From Oleiphilaceae bacterium (GTDB taxonomy: Bacteria; Pseudomonadota; Gammaproteobacteria; Pseudomonadales; Oleiphilaceae): a stretch of 64,000 nt of DNA. The first letter of the stretch is position 1; every line of letters begins with the position of its first letter. This document shows positions 53,962 through 63,341 of this stretch, piece by piece. Where the stretch lies: positions 62,001 through 126,000 of the forward strand of contig JAKVBL010000004.1 of NCBI GenBank assembly GCA_022447365.1. The letters run 5' to 3'. The notes beneath the pieces are model-generated. The model ran no database searches. It had not been told where the DNA came from and saw only the letters and a program-made list of their open reading frames with translations. The translations under genes were made by a program, and so were the position numbers.

Positions 53962-55722
53962 TTACTTCTGACGCTTAGCGCCGCAACGATAAGTGGCATC
54001 GCCTCGGCAAAAGTAGAACGTCGAACCCAACCGTACTTTTTCTTCACAATCAACTTCAGACCAGTGTATGAGTTCACCAAAGCGGTAATCATCATCATAA
54101 ATGCCGTCGTAGCCTTCAGCTTTACAGATTTCCTTCGCTTTGGTCGCCATTGATAGTTCTACCTGGTTTCTAGCTCCTTCTAGGCTGCCGGATTCGTACC
54201 CAAATAAGCCCAACGGCGAATTATTAATATCAGTATCGGTCCAGCTTAGGGGTCGTTGCAGAGTATAGATGTAGCACCACTTGTTTTTAGGAATGCCGGC
54301 GGCAGGTATTCGTACGCCATGCTCGTCCTCAGGCATACATTGTGGCTTGTTGGGCTTTTGTGGCTTGGAAGTGGTGGCAGAGGAAGACTGGGTCTCGCTA
54401 GCCACTTGTTGTTGTGATGGGCTATTATTGGTGCCATGCCCACCTTGATAGCTTTGACTATTGGTCTGGCTATCTTGAGCGCTTGAGCGGTTTTGGGAAT
54501 CAATCTTTTGCCACTGGTTGTTAATCTTCACGTAAGTTGTGCCAGCTACCGATTTCTTCGTTGGCTGCTGGTGGGCGGTATTAGCACGATTCGATGAGCT
54601 GCTTACGCCCGTACTTGGTGCATTGTATTTGATTGCGGCAGTTTTAGCAGAAGAAGGATTGTTGCTCTGCTCTTGGATAGCTTGATGCTGTTTATACTCT
54701 GCTTGCTCGCGCTTCTTCATTTCGGCAATACGGTTAATCTGTTCACGGCTTTCTGCGAAGATTTCGTCGGTGGTTTTACTGCCATGGTATTTTGATCGTA
54801 GATTAGTGAGGTTATCGGTGCTACCGCTGATGATGTCTTTGGAATAGGCGGTAAGGAATTCAGCTTTTGCATTGCCGCTAAGGCTTGAGCTATCGGCCAT
54901 TGCAACACCAGCTCCTAGCGCTGCAACCATGCCCCAGTTGATATCCCAAGCGGATTCTTTTTCGCGCTCGCGTTCACGAAGCTTGAGCTCTGCTAGGTAA
55001 TTGAGGTCATCCTGATATTGCTGCTGGAAGGAGGTTAAGATATCGCCATCCTTCACCTCTACTAGTTTAATCTTGGTGCCGATTCGATAATTTTCATGGG
55101 CGTAGACGCCATATTCGCTCTGACCTTTGTAGCGAATTTCACCAATGAACACTAGGTTTCCCAGCAAATGGACCTGATAAAAACGATTGTCGAGGTAGGA
55201 CACGCCTGTCGTATCAGGGTGTTTGCGGAATATATATCGGTTTGAATTATAGTTACCCTCGGGCCCGCCCATGGAAGGCAAAAATATAAAGGTGCCTTCG
55301 AACTCTGCGCCATTTTTATGATGGTAAATACCTTTACTTGGATAATTGACATCCAGATCACGGAAAGGGTATTTAATTCGCGTTAACTGACCGATGAAAT
55401 AATCACGGTCATGTTCATACCCGAAAACTAACAACCCCTCACTTGGGACGTCTCTATCGTAATAGGTTTTAACAGTTTTTCCGTCGAAGGAAACTTGATA
55501 GTAGCCATCAACCACAGCGCCATCTTTCCAACGGCCTTCGATCTCTAATTGGTCAGGAGCGCGCATCTTACCATAACCGTTTTCACAGTCGCCCTCGACA
55601 CATACAGCGATCCCTCTTTCGTTTGGCAGCACCGTATAGGGCTGTCCGTGTTCATTGACGCTGGGCATCGAGGCACAGGAGAGCAATGTGACAGATAGCA
55701 CCACAGAGGCAAGATTCTTCAT
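53962..55722 (-). CDS. Large lipoprotein of unknown function (586 aa)
   Basis: The signal peptide ends in the lipobox LLSC (Cys16). Residues 30-230 have short beta-rich repeats of the form GYGKMRAPDQLEIEGRWKDG and KNGAEFEGTF, reminiscent of MORN repeats. A charged coil follows (about 235-265), then a glycine-rich hydrophobic run (GMVAALGAGVAMADSS). The middle (about 330-470) is rich in Gln, Ser and Asn. The end (about 470-586) carries six or more cysteines (for example CMPEDEHG, CYIYTLQRP, CEEKVRL, FYFCRGDATYRC), perhaps disulphide bonded. I know no family. It is co-directional with the next lipoprotein, 56 bases apart. Confidence 0.7.
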   Translation of the reverse strand: MKNLASVVLSVTLLSCASMPSVNEHGQPYTVLPNERGIAVCVEGDCENGYGKMRAPDQLEIEGRWKDGAVVDGYYQVSFDGKTVKTYYDRDVPSEGLLVFGYEHDRDYFIGQLTRIKYPFRDLDVNYPSKGIYHHKNGAEFEGTFIFLPSMGGPEGNYNSNRYIFRKHPDTTGVSYLDNRFYQVHLLGNLVFIGEIRYKGQSEYGVYAHENYRIGTKIKLVEVKDGDILTSFQQQYQDDLNYLAELKLREREREKESAWDINWGMVAALGAGVAMADSSSLSGNAKAEFLTAYSKDIISGSTDNLTNLRSKYHGSKTTDEIFAESREQINRIAEMKKREQAEYKQHQAIQEQSNNPSSAKTAAIKYNAPSTGVSSSSNRANTAHQQPTKKSVAGTTYVKINNQWQKIDSQNRSSAQDSQTNSQSYQGGHGTNNSPSQQQVASETQSSSATTSKPQKPNKPQCMPEDEHGVRIPAAGIPKNKWCYIYTLQRPLSWTDTDINNSPLGLFGYESGSLEGARNQVELSMATKAKEICKAEGYDGIYDDDYRFGELIHWSEVDCEEKVRLGSTFYFCRGDATYRCGAKRQK

Positions 55723-55778
55723 GATTCTTTGTCCAAAATAATACAGCCGCGTGATCGCGGCTGAAGGCAGATTAAAAC

Positions 55779-56765
55779 TTAGAAGGTTTCGCAGCTTTCT
55801 GAAATGACTTTTACACCTTGGTCATAACAGGTTTCTGCACCCATAATAGAGGCCAGGGACTTGGTGCGGTATTCCTGTAAACCGTGCCGTTTGAAGTCTT
55901 TTATGCGGGTAATGCTTTGAATGCGATTACCTTTGTAAATAACGTGTTTAATACGGCCGTCTGGGAAATAGGTGGTTTCGACGGTATCGATAATACCCGG
56001 CATATCTTGAGATTCGCTGATGAGGTAAGTGCTATAGGCCTTGTTGCTGTCCCCATTTGGCGAGCCTGTACTCATAACCATATACTCCCATTTAGGGTCG
56101 TTCATGTACTCGACATCCATGATAGTCTTGGTGAGAGAGATGGAGTAGTCGTCAGCTAGGTCCATCACCATGGTAGATTGATTATCTACTTTAGAGCTTG
56201 ACTCGGTTTTGGTGCCGTTGCCAAGGTCGATTTCCATAGTAGTGGCCAAGCTAGAGGTTTTTTTGACTACTCGAGTCGATGGACTATCGCAGTCATCACC
56301 CGCAGGGGCGTAGGTGAGGGTATGGTCATCGCTAAGGTACTTTGTGTAATCCAAGCCTTCGGCAGCGTTTGACGTGTCATCACTTTCCATTTGCGCTAAT
56401 AATGAACCTGACTCTTCTTTTTTCTCTGTGTTTTTTACTTCAGATGCAGCCAGTCTCTTTTGTATTGCTTCCTGAAACTCAGCGTAAGAGTTGTAGGTCT
56501 CTCGCGTATCGTCACATAATTGCCAACCAGTTAGGTTATAGAAATCAAGGTTTCTAGTGACGTAGACGTTGTGGTACTCATCGAAGATTTGAGCTAGCTG
56601 TACATACTTAGGGTCACTTAGGTTGGCGTGTTGGCCGACTGATGCCCCGGACTCCATGATAATTTGCTGATTAACTTGGTCCATCTGATAGTTGACCATT
56701 GCCTGCATACATCCGGTAGTACTTAGTACTGTGCCAGCGAGCAGTGAACCGTGGATTAGTTTCAT
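55779..56765 (-). CDS. Putative lipoprotein of unknown function (328 aa)
   Basis: Starting at ATG 56765, MKLIHGSLLAGTVLSTTGC has a signal peptide ending in a lipobox-like TTGC (Cys19). The remainder is acidic, rich in Ser, Asp and Thr, with beta-like stretches, for example DQVNQQIIMESGA and TYFPDGRIKHVIYKGNRIQSI near the C-terminus. No family is recognised. The frame also has an ATG at 56780. It is upstream of the 586-aa lipoprotein and probably co-transcribed with it; the two may form an envelope complex. Confidence 0.7.
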   Translation of the reverse strand: MKLIHGSLLAGTVLSTTGCMQAMVNYQMDQVNQQIIMESGASVGQHANLSDPKYVQLAQIFDEYHNVYVTRNLDFYNLTGWQLCDDTRETYNSYAEFQEAIQKRLAASEVKNTEKKEESGSLLAQMESDDTSNAAEGLDYTKYLSDDHTLTYAPAGDDCDSPSTRVVKKTSSLATTMEIDLGNGTKTESSSKVDNQSTMVMDLADDYSISLTKTIMDVEYMNDPKWEYMVMSTGSPNGDSNKAYSTYLISESQDMPGIIDTVETTYFPDGRIKHVIYKGNRIQSITRIKDFKRHGLQEYRTKSLASIMGAETCYDQGVKVISESCETF

Positions 56766-56818
56766 AACTTCCCTTAACAAATTGAGTTTCTAAATTTTAG
56801 ATGGTATCAAAGTTAGCG

Positions 56819-56887
56819 TGTTGATTTGCACCCAAAACTGGCCCATCAACCCCCTAACCCCCTATATTTGCATCGAATTTTGACCCA
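56819..56887 (+). mobile_element. Left end of an IS21-family element
   Basis: The end TGTTGATTTGCACCC is followed by two direct repeats, TTTGCACCCAAAACTGGCCC (56825-56844) and TTTGCATCGAATTTTGACCC (56867-56886), 42 bases apart. This is the arrangement of transposase-binding sites in IS21-family ends. The matching right end has not been found. Confidence 0.72.
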
Positions 56888-56930
56888 CGTGCAAACCTAT
56901 TCCTGCTTCCATTGAGCAGGAGATTTAGGA

Positions 56931-57235
56931 GTGATAAACGTGGCACTAATAAGTGTAATTCGACAGCGACACTCCCGTGAAGGCTTACCCTTCCGAGAGA
57001 TCTCTCGCCGAATCGGAGTTTCGCGCAGTACTGTGCGTAAATACATCAACAACGAAGAACTTGATCCCAAGTATCCAGCCCGTAAAAGTCCAAGTAAGTT
57101 AGATGATTACGAACGTAAGTTGAGGAGCTGGCTGTTTCGCAAGCGGAACGCTACCACAAACAACGTAAATCCGTGAAGCAGTCATATCATGACTTGGCAA
57201 ATGAAAAGTGGCAAGCAAGAAGTACAAGGCAGGCC
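56931..57235 (+). pseudogene. istA: Truncated, frameshifted istA transposase (IS21 family)
   Basis: The first 70 residues contain the IstA HTH (LPFREISRRIGVSRSTVRKYINNEE). In the original frame the match ends at LRSWLF (about 57138). After a shift it continues in another frame as QAERYHKQRKSVKQSYHDLANEKW, matching the KQRRTLKQLHRDL region of IstA, up to about 57235. The catalytic DDE domain and istB are absent. The open frame in frame one ends with a spurious tail at 57176. Confidence 0.8.
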
Positions 57236-57761
57236 CAAATCAAAACGCACGCGTCTTCGCTTAGGTTTTGCCGGCGATGATTTTAGTTACGCGATATCTC
57301 TCTTCTTACCGACACGATCTCGCTCCGCATTTGCTCTCGATCCCGAAATCAAAAAAGAATGCATATGGGCGGGAGAACGCTACTACCCTGCTCGCGTGCT
57401 GATCGATCGTGATGGGCCGATATTGAAATCTAGATCGGGACGGTCTTGGGATACTCTTAGTACACATATTCCACACTACGAAACGAGTTTTTCGCACAGC
57501 TCAGACCCGCAACGCGCTCCCGAAATCATCCAACTTCGCGATAAAATTGATCACTGGCACTTCTATGACCACTTTCGAACTGACAGTGCTGTGCCAGGAC
57601 GGCAATCTCACCTTGGAAGCCGCACAACCATCTTATCTGACGATGGGCATTACCTTGCTGCTGCCCTCCAAACGGTTATAGAAATCGGCAACGAACAAGC
57701 CTTATATGAAACCATTGAAGATGCATTTTACAGTACGCGCTTAGACAATACCGGAAGTTGA
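57236..57761 (+). pseudogene. Internal fragment of an AAA family ATPase
   Basis: The frame (open from 57189 to 57761) carries LRLGFAGDDFSYAISLFLPTRS, DPEIKKECIWAGERYYPA, HWHFYDHFRTD and DDGHYLAAALQTVIEIGN, which I recognise from predicted ATPases of the RecF/AAA_21 type. The N-terminal Walker A region has been replaced by the istA fragment, and the Walker B and signature parts are missing after 57761. It is therefore broken at both ends, and insertion of the IS21 element probably caused the first break. Confidence 0.75.
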
Positions 57762-57828
57762 AAAATACTTTTGACTCACTTCGGGTTTATGTAGAAAACA
57801 GACATAAAATAAATTCGTACCCTATTCC

Positions 57829-58392
57829 TCATTCCGAAAATTTAGACACAATATTGGCAACACGCTGCCCTAAATATTTAGCAGTTACTAAATCGATAGG
57901 ATTTAGTTCGCCATCCAAAGAGTGAGCAATTAAGCCAGATTGAGCACCCAGCCTGTTACGACCTTCTGGATCACAGTTGCCAGGTATATCCAAACTTGTC
58001 CATAACATGCCATGTTGATTTGCGAAGATTTGCAGATATTGAATGGTGTTTAACTGATCACCACTTAAATTAGAACCAGTAGTAAAGCCACTTGCAATTT
58101 TATTTGACCATGCGCTGTCAGCCCAAAGCTCTCCCGTAGCGTCAGCAAACGCCTTAAATTGCGCCGACACACAACCCATAAAGGTGGGTGAACCGAACAC
58201 CATTGCATCAACATCACTTAGCTGTTTAATCAAAGCTGAATTTTCAAAACGACCTTCAATGATATCGGAACCAAGAATTTCAGCAGAAATAACCTCAACT
58301 CCTGTGACGGAACTAACCCCAGCTTCAACAGCTTCAGCAAGTTGCATCGTTGTGCCAGTTACAGAGTGATAAACAATGGCGACTTTGACCAC
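57829..58392 (-). CDS. Flavodoxin/NADPH-dependent FMN reductase family protein
   Basis: A 187-residue flavodoxin-fold protein. The FMN phosphate loop is HSVTGTTMQLAEAV (about 9-22), and MVFGSPTFMGCVSAQFKAFADATG is the WrbA-like isoalloxazine loop. WrbA-type proteins are NAD(P)H:quinone oxidoreductases; the C-terminal part is somewhat different, so only the family is called. It lies alone between the ATPase fragment and the BrnTA pair. Confidence 0.9.
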   Translation of the reverse strand: MVKVAIVYHSVTGTTMQLAEAVEAGVSSVTGVEVISAEILGSDIIEGRFENSALIKQLSDVDAMVFGSPTFMGCVSAQFKAFADATGELWADSAWSNKIASGFTTGSNLSGDQLNTIQYLQIFANQHGMLWTSLDIPGNCDPEGRNRLGAQSGLIAHSLDGELNPIDLVTAKYLGQRVANIVSKFSE

Positions 58393-58594
58393 GAGAAAAA
58401 TCTCCTCAATCGTAGAACTTTGATTCCGATAAGACTTACATTTTTGGACCGCTAACGAAATCTAACTGAAATATTTCATCGCAAAAAGAAGAAACTATCA
58501 GACGTCTGCAATCCTTTTTATACAGAAGCGACTAAGGTCTGCTTTTCATTCATTTGAGAACAAATAGGCGGCATATATCTCTTAGTTAAAAAGA

Positions 58595-58840
58595 TTAATT
58601 GTGTGCGTTATGGGTTGAGGAATGTTCCAAACGTTCTGCCAGCCATACTTTTATAATCGACTGACGAGTAACTCCCAAACGCGACGCTTCTTTATCCAAA
58701 GAATCAATCATCCATGTTGGAAAATCTACATTGACCCGCCTTTGTTCTTGATTTGGACGCCTAATAGACGACAAATCAAACTCGTTTAAAACATCAGCAT
58801 TGTTGTCATCAAAATTTTTGTCTAGATCTTTAGCTTTCAT
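58595..58840 (-). CDS. brnA: BrnA-type antitoxin
   Basis: An 81-residue protein with a ribbon-helix-helix domain (RRVNVDFPTWMIDSLDKEASRLGVTRQSIIKVWLAERLE) at the C-terminus, typical of BrnA, which binds DNA and neutralises BrnT. It follows brnT, overlapping it by 11 bases, as usual for this system. Confidence 0.9.
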   Translation of the reverse strand: MKAKDLDKNFDDNNADVLNEFDLSSIRRPNQEQRRVNVDFPTWMIDSLDKEASRLGVTRQSIIKVWLAERLEHSSTHNAHN

Positions 58841-59093
58841 ATAAAGCTACCTCCACTTCGCGAGAACGCCTCACTGATATAATTCGTATATTCTTTGAGC
58901 GATAGGTAATGATTGCTGACCAATGCTTCGACCCTATTTTGCCAATAACTAATGATCTTGGTTCTTCTGTTGATTTTGCATCAAGCTCAACAAACCTCAC
59001 ATCTCGCCACAAGTCCTGTGCGGTGACAAAATCAATCCCGTGTTTCTCAAGATTGGATTTACTTTTCTTTGGATCAAATTCGAAAGAATACAT
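58830..59093 (-). CDS. brnT: BrnT-type ribonuclease toxin
   Basis: An 87-residue RelE-fold toxin starting MYSFEFDPKKSKSNLEKHGIDF, with the family's RSLVIGKIGSKHWSAIITYR and IISVRRSREVE. BrnT is a ribonuclease induced in stress and autoregulated through BrnA. It is the second toxin-antitoxin pair between the inverted repeats of the island. Confidence 0.92.
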   Translation of the reverse strand: MYSFEFDPKKSKSNLEKHGIDFVTAQDLWRDVRFVELDAKSTEEPRSLVIGKIGSKHWSAIITYRSKNIRIISVRRSREVEVALYES

Positions 59094-59339
59094 AGTGTAT
59101 AAAAAATATACCTAAATTGACGTATAAGCAATATATAACCGTAATATTCTCTTAAGTAACGCGCATCTAAACGAAATAATGATTTCTCCAAAAGAGTTCT
59201 CTATGTCCGCTTTTCTTCTGAAGCTGTATTACATACTTAAAGCAATAAAGGTCTGCTCATGTCTATCTTGAGACTATGACCTTTCAAACTTTGTTAACAA
59301 CGTTTTTTGGTCACGGACTCCAAGTCAGGGAATCAATGC

Positions 59340-59419
59340 TAGGTGAGCTAAGGCATATGGCCACATTTGGTCACCTAGAAGACCATAAAGTGGCCATATG
59401 GCCAACATATGGTTCCCAC
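59340..59419 (-). repeat. Transposon-end-like repeats, right side of island
   Basis: On the minus strand GTGGGAACCATATGTTGGCC (within 59399-59419) is identical to the left-side repeat at 51741. Degenerate copies follow (ATGGCCACTTTATGGTC and AGGTGACCAAATGTGGCC). The remainder of 59094-59447 has no recognisable gene. Confidence 0.6.
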
Positions 59420-59447
59420 ACCAGAAGGGATAAAATTCAAGCAAAAA

Positions 59448-59524
59448 TGGTGGGCCTTCCCAGACTTGAACTGGGGACCTACCGATTATGAGTCGGGTGC
59501 TCTAACCAACTGAGCTAAAGGCCC
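59448..59524 (-). tRNA. tRNA with CAT anticodon (Ile2 more likely than elongator Met)
   Basis: A 77-base cloverleaf including an encoded CCA. The acceptor stem GGGCCTT/AAGGCCC, the D-arm TAGCTCAGTTGGTTAGAGC, the anticodon loop CTCATAA and the T-arm CCCAGTTCAAGTCTGGG are complete; the outermost anticodon-stem pair is a C-T mismatch. The GTTCAAGTC T-loop is that of lysidine-modified tRNA-Ile2 rather than the GTTCGAATC of elongator Met. It lies just downstream of rpoD, separated by a hairpin. Confidence 0.9.
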
Positions 59525-59594
59525 ATTCTTGCTTTGCTCTTTCGAAAATGAGCGAAGGGGATCTCTTCATCTAAGAGAGCCTTAAATGAAGAAG

Positions 59595-59616
59595 GGGCGC
59601 ATTATAATGCGCCCCT
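59595..59616 (-). terminator. Rho-independent-type terminator of rpoD
   Basis: GGGGCGCATTATAATGCGCCCC forms a perfect stem with a small loop, followed on the minus strand by TTCTTCATTT. It lies 19 bases after the rpoD stop. Confidence 0.8.
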
Positions 59617-59634
59617 TTAAACTTTGCTAGACGA

Positions 59635-61449
59635 TTATTCGTCTAAGAAGCTGCGTAAATGATCAGAGCGCGTTGGGTGGCGTAATTTACGCAACGCTTT
59701 GGCTTCTATCTGACGAATACGCTCACGCGTTACATCAAACTGCTTACCAACTTCTTCCAAAGTGTGGTCCGTATTCATTTCAATACCAAAACGCATACGA
59801 AGTACTTTCGCTTCACGTGCAGTCAAACCAGAAAGAACACTACGTGTTGCTTCTTTAAGACCTTCACCTGTTGCTGTATCCACTGGAGATTCAGCCATAG
59901 TATCTTCGATAAAATCACCAAGATGCGAATCTTCATCGTCACCAATTGGTGTTTCCATAGAGATTGGCTCTTTAGCGATCTTCAGTACTTTACGTACCTT
60001 CTCTTCCGGCATATCCATGCGTTCACCAAGCTCTTCAGGCGTTGGTTCACGACCCATTTCTTGCAACATCTGACGAGAAATACGATTCAACTTGTTGATC
60101 GTTTCGATCATGTGCACTGGAATACGGATTGTACGCGCTTGGTCTGCAATAGAACGCGTAATCGCCTGACGAATCCACCAAGTTGCGTAGGTAGAAAACT
60201 TATAACCGCGACGATACTCAAACTTATCTACGGCTTTCATCAAACCAATGTTGCCTTCCTGAATCAGATCAAGGAACTGCAAACCACGGTTGGTGTATTT
60301 TTTCGCAATCGAGATAACAAGACGCAAGTTCGCCTCGACCATTTCTTTCTTGGCACGACGCGCCTTCGCTTCACCGATTGAAATACGACGGTTCACGTCT
60401 TTCAACTGCGCGACCGTCAATCCAACTTCTTCTGCAATAAATGCAATCTTACGTTGCGAACGTACGATTTCATCTTTGTACAAATCAAGTTTGGCAGAAG
60501 CAGCATGCTTCTCTTCGAGAAGTTCGTTCACCCAGTTTAAATTCGCTTCATTACCAGGGAAACGTTTAATGAACTCTTTGCGATCCATGCCGCACTCGCG
60601 AGAGCAAATCGACAAGACATTACGCTCATTCACACGAACCACATCGTTCGCTGAACGAACAGAAGCTACCAAGTAATCGAACTGTTTAGCATTCAGCTTA
60701 AGAGGTGCAAACAGCTCACCTAACTCGTTAAGCTCTTTGATTGTTTCTTTGCTTGCACGGCCATGCTTCTCTTCAGTACGAAGCGCCTTGTCTAACTGAA
60801 CACGGATCGCTTCGAAACGCTCTCGCGCTTCTTCTGGATCTGGACCGTTATCCGTTTCTTCCTCTTCATCGTCCGAATCATCAGAATTTTCTTTCGCTTC
60901 GGTAGGATTTACAGGAACAGGAATATTCGCTTCCGCTTCTGGATCAAGATAGCCAGTTAATACATCTGTAAGACGACCTTCGTCTTCTACGATTTGATCA
61001 TACAAAGCGACAATAGAAGCAACCGAACCGGGGAAATGCGCAAGTGATGCCATCACATCACGTAAGCCTTCTTCAATACGTTTCGCGATACGAATTTCGC
61101 CGTCACGCGTAAGAAGTTCTACAGTACCCATTTCACGCATGTACATGCGAACAGGGTCAGTGGTTCGTCCAGCTTCTGTTTCTACTGCTGCAAGTGCTGC
61201 GGCGGCTTCCGCGGCAGCTACTTCATCAGTAGAGTCGCCGTCGGACATAAGAAGAGAGTCGGAATCTGGCGCTGTTTCTACTACCTGAATCCCCATGTCA
61301 TTGATCATGCGGATAATGTCTTCAACCTGATCCGGATCAGCAATATCTTCAGGTAAGTGGTCGTTTACTTCAGAGTAAGTCAAATACCCTTGCTCTTTAC
61401 CGCGAGCAATCAGTACTTTTAAACGCGACTGTTGTGAATCTGTTGGCAT
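59635..61449 (-). CDS. rpoD: RNA polymerase primary sigma factor RpoD (sigma-70)
   Basis: A 604-residue primary sigma factor. Region 1.1 is at 1-80 and the acidic insertion ([19 protein letters not shown], about 190-215) is typical of proteobacteria. Region 2 contains [28 protein letters not shown] core and [17 protein letters not shown]; region 4.2 has [23 protein letters not shown]. The frame also has a GTG at 61455, but the ATG at 61449 follows AGGGTG at the right distance. It stands downstream of dnaG, as in many gammaproteobacteria. Confidence 0.98.
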   Translation of the reverse strand: MPTDSQQSRLKVLIARGKEQGYLTYSEVNDHLPEDIADPDQVEDIIRMINDMGIQVVETAPDSDSLLMSDGDSTDEVAAAEAAAALAAVETEAGRTTDPVRMYMREMGTVELLTRDGEIRIAKRIEEGLRDVMASLAHFPGSVASIVALYDQIVEDEGRLTDVLTGYLDPEAEANIPVPVNPTEAKENSDDSDDEEEETDNGPDPEEARERFEAIRVQLDKALRTEEKHGRASKETIKELNELGELFAPLKLNAKQFDYLVASVRSANDVVRVNERNVLSICSRECGMDRKEFIKRFPGNEANLNWVNELLEEKHAASAKLDLYKDEIVRSQRKIAFIAEEVGLTVAQLKDVNRRISIGEAKARRAKKEMVEANLRLVISIAKKYTNRGLQFLDLIQEGNIGLMKAVDKFEYRRGYKFSTYATWWIRQAITRSIADQARTIRIPVHMIETINKLNRISRQMLQEMGREPTPEELGERMDMPEEKVRKVLKIAKEPISMETPIGDDEDSHLGDFIEDTMAESPVDTATGEGLKEATRSVLSGLTAREAKVLRMRFGIEMNTDHTLEEVGKQFDVTRERIRQIEAKALRKLRHPTRSDHLRSFLDE

Positions 61450-61563
61450 GTTCACCCTATTGTCTGGTGGCCGATTAAAAAATAGTCGGCCATTATACGG
61501 AATAATTAATCACCCACAAAGGAAAAGTGCGATCATAAACACAGAAATCAAGCTTATTAACAA

Positions 61564-63279
61564 TTAAAGATGCTCAGATATTCGAGTGGTTACTGCTTGA
61601 GCTTGGCTGCGCTCTTCGTCAGTTAGTTGATCGGGTGATGTTATAAGCTTAGCTGCTCGCAGCGCATCAACACGTTTTTTTTGTTCGATTGCGCGTTTTA
61701 TTATGAAATCTAATTCTTCAATCGCGATATCAGGCTCTGGAATCGCTTCAATCCCCGAAAACAAATCAAAAAATCGCTCGCGATAACCTTGCTGATCAAC
61801 GGCAAGTTGATACATCAAATCTTGCTGCGACATGATCTTAAACTTGGTTATGAACCCAACAAACATCGCCGCTGTTTCAGACTGGAAGGTAATGTCTAAA
61901 TCATTGAGTGCCTGATGTCTTTCTGGAGCGAAGTATAGTCCTAAACAAATCGCGATATCTTTAGTACGAATTACACGAATCTCGGAGCTCTCACGTGTCA
62001 CTTGACGCCCCGACTCAGAAAACTTCTTACGCGGACTAGTTAGCTCTTTAAGACGGTCCCACAAGCCCGACTTTAATGCACTCTTAGGTAAATCATTTAA
62101 GATCTCTTGCACTCTGCTACGAAGAACGCCCCGATCTTCTGGCAAATCAAGATTTAAGCCCTGCGTGTGAACCTGAAAAAAGAACTCAGAAAGCGGTAAA
62201 GCTCGCTCGATACGTTTCTCAAAATTATCCGCACCCTCTTCGCGAATTAAGGTATCAGGATCTTCTCCCTGAGGGAGAATTAAAAAGCTAAATTGCATGC
62301 CGTTTTCATACATCGGCAGCAAATTATCCATCGCCTTTTGAGCAGCTCTCATACCCGCAGCATCACCATCAAAACAGAAAATCAGTTTTTTGCAGCGACG
62401 TAATAGCTGACCTAAGTTTTCTGCGTTAGTCGCAGTTCCCAAAGTTGCTACAGCATAATTAATCCCGTGCTGAGCAAGAGAAACCACATCCATGTAACCC
62501 TCAACAACAAGAAGCTTTTCAATACTTCTAAGGGCTCTAGATGCTTCGAACAGCCCATAAATCTCGTTACTTTTGTGAAAAACACGAGACTCGGGAGAGT
62601 TGATGTACTTTGCTTTATCGTCGCCTAAGGTTCTTCCACCAAAACCAACAGTCTTGCCACGCATGTTCCGAATAGGAAACATCAAACGGTTCTGAAACAG
62701 ATCAAAAGGTCGCTCATACTTTTGCGAGACCAATTTCATTTCAACGAGCTTAGCAAGCTGCCGGTCTCCCGCCTGACCTCCAACAAAATCTCGTTCAGCT
62801 GGCGCATAACCGATACCAAAACGCTCAATCACCTCATCACTTAAACCGCGCATTTTTATATAACGCTGTGCGACATCTTTACTGGTATGATTAGCGAGAG
62901 CTTCTCTATAACGCCTATCTACGGCATCTAAAGCTTCAAAATATGGCTTCGTTTCGTCATATGCTTGCTGCAGACGCTGGTCTCGCGGCACTTCAACACC
63001 CGCGATCTTGGCAAGTTCTTCTACTGCTTCAACAAAATTGAGATTGTCATACTCTCGCAAGAATGAGATCGCATCACCGCTCGCACCACAACCAAAGCAA
63101 TGATAGAAATTCTTCTGCGCATTGACGTTAAAAGAGGGAGTATTTTCGTTATGGAATGGGCAGCAGGCTTTGTAGCTAGTTCCAGCTTTCTTTAGCTTGA
63201 TTCTTGAAGAAACAACATCAACAAGCGGCACTCGCTCGCGCAGTTCTTCAATAAAGCTTTGAGGAATTTGACCTGCCAT
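61564..63279 (-). CDS. dnaG: DNA primase DnaG
   Basis: A 571-residue primase that makes RNA primers for replication. The N-terminal CHC2 zinc finger (CCPFHNENTPSF, YHCFGCGASGDA, about 40-66) and the TOPRIM domain (LLVVEGYMDVVSLAQHG, about 260) with FCFDGDAAGMRAA are intact. The C-terminal helicase-binding domain (about 430-571) is divergent, as usual. It is slightly shorter than E. coli DnaG (581). Part of the rpsU-yqeY-dnaG-rpoD cluster. Confidence 0.97.
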   Translation of the reverse strand: MAGQIPQSFIEELRERVPLVDVVSSRIKLKKAGTSYKACCPFHNENTPSFNVNAQKNFYHCFGCGASGDAISFLREYDNLNFVEAVEELAKIAGVEVPRDQRLQQAYDETKPYFEALDAVDRRYREALANHTSKDVAQRYIKMRGLSDEVIERFGIGYAPAERDFVGGQAGDRQLAKLVEMKLVSQKYERPFDLFQNRLMFPIRNMRGKTVGFGGRTLGDDKAKYINSPESRVFHKSNEIYGLFEASRALRSIEKLLVVEGYMDVVSLAQHGINYAVATLGTATNAENLGQLLRRCKKLIFCFDGDAAGMRAAQKAMDNLLPMYENGMQFSFLILPQGEDPDTLIREEGADNFEKRIERALPLSEFFFQVHTQGLNLDLPEDRGVLRSRVQEILNDLPKSALKSGLWDRLKELTSPRKKFSESGRQVTRESSEIRVIRTKDIAICLGLYFAPERHQALNDLDITFQSETAAMFVGFITKFKIMSQQDLMYQLAVDQQGYRERFFDLFSGIEAIPEPDIAIEELDFIIKRAIEQKKRVDALRAAKLITSPDQLTDEERSQAQAVTTRISEHL

Positions 63280-63341
63280 AGATTATTCCGCCGATAGAGA
63301 AACTTTAAGTAGAGGCACTTAAAAAATGTAGCGGTAGCAGA

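Noticed and set aside
51512..59447. A tRNA-targeted integrative element with integrase
   Set aside because: No integrase gene is present and no copy of the tRNA 3' end was found at the left border; only the inverted repeat supports an island.
59764..60381. A 205-codon plus-strand reading frame
   Set aside because: It lies entirely antisense to rpoD; its composition is a shadow of the conserved sigma factor, and it has no family resemblance.
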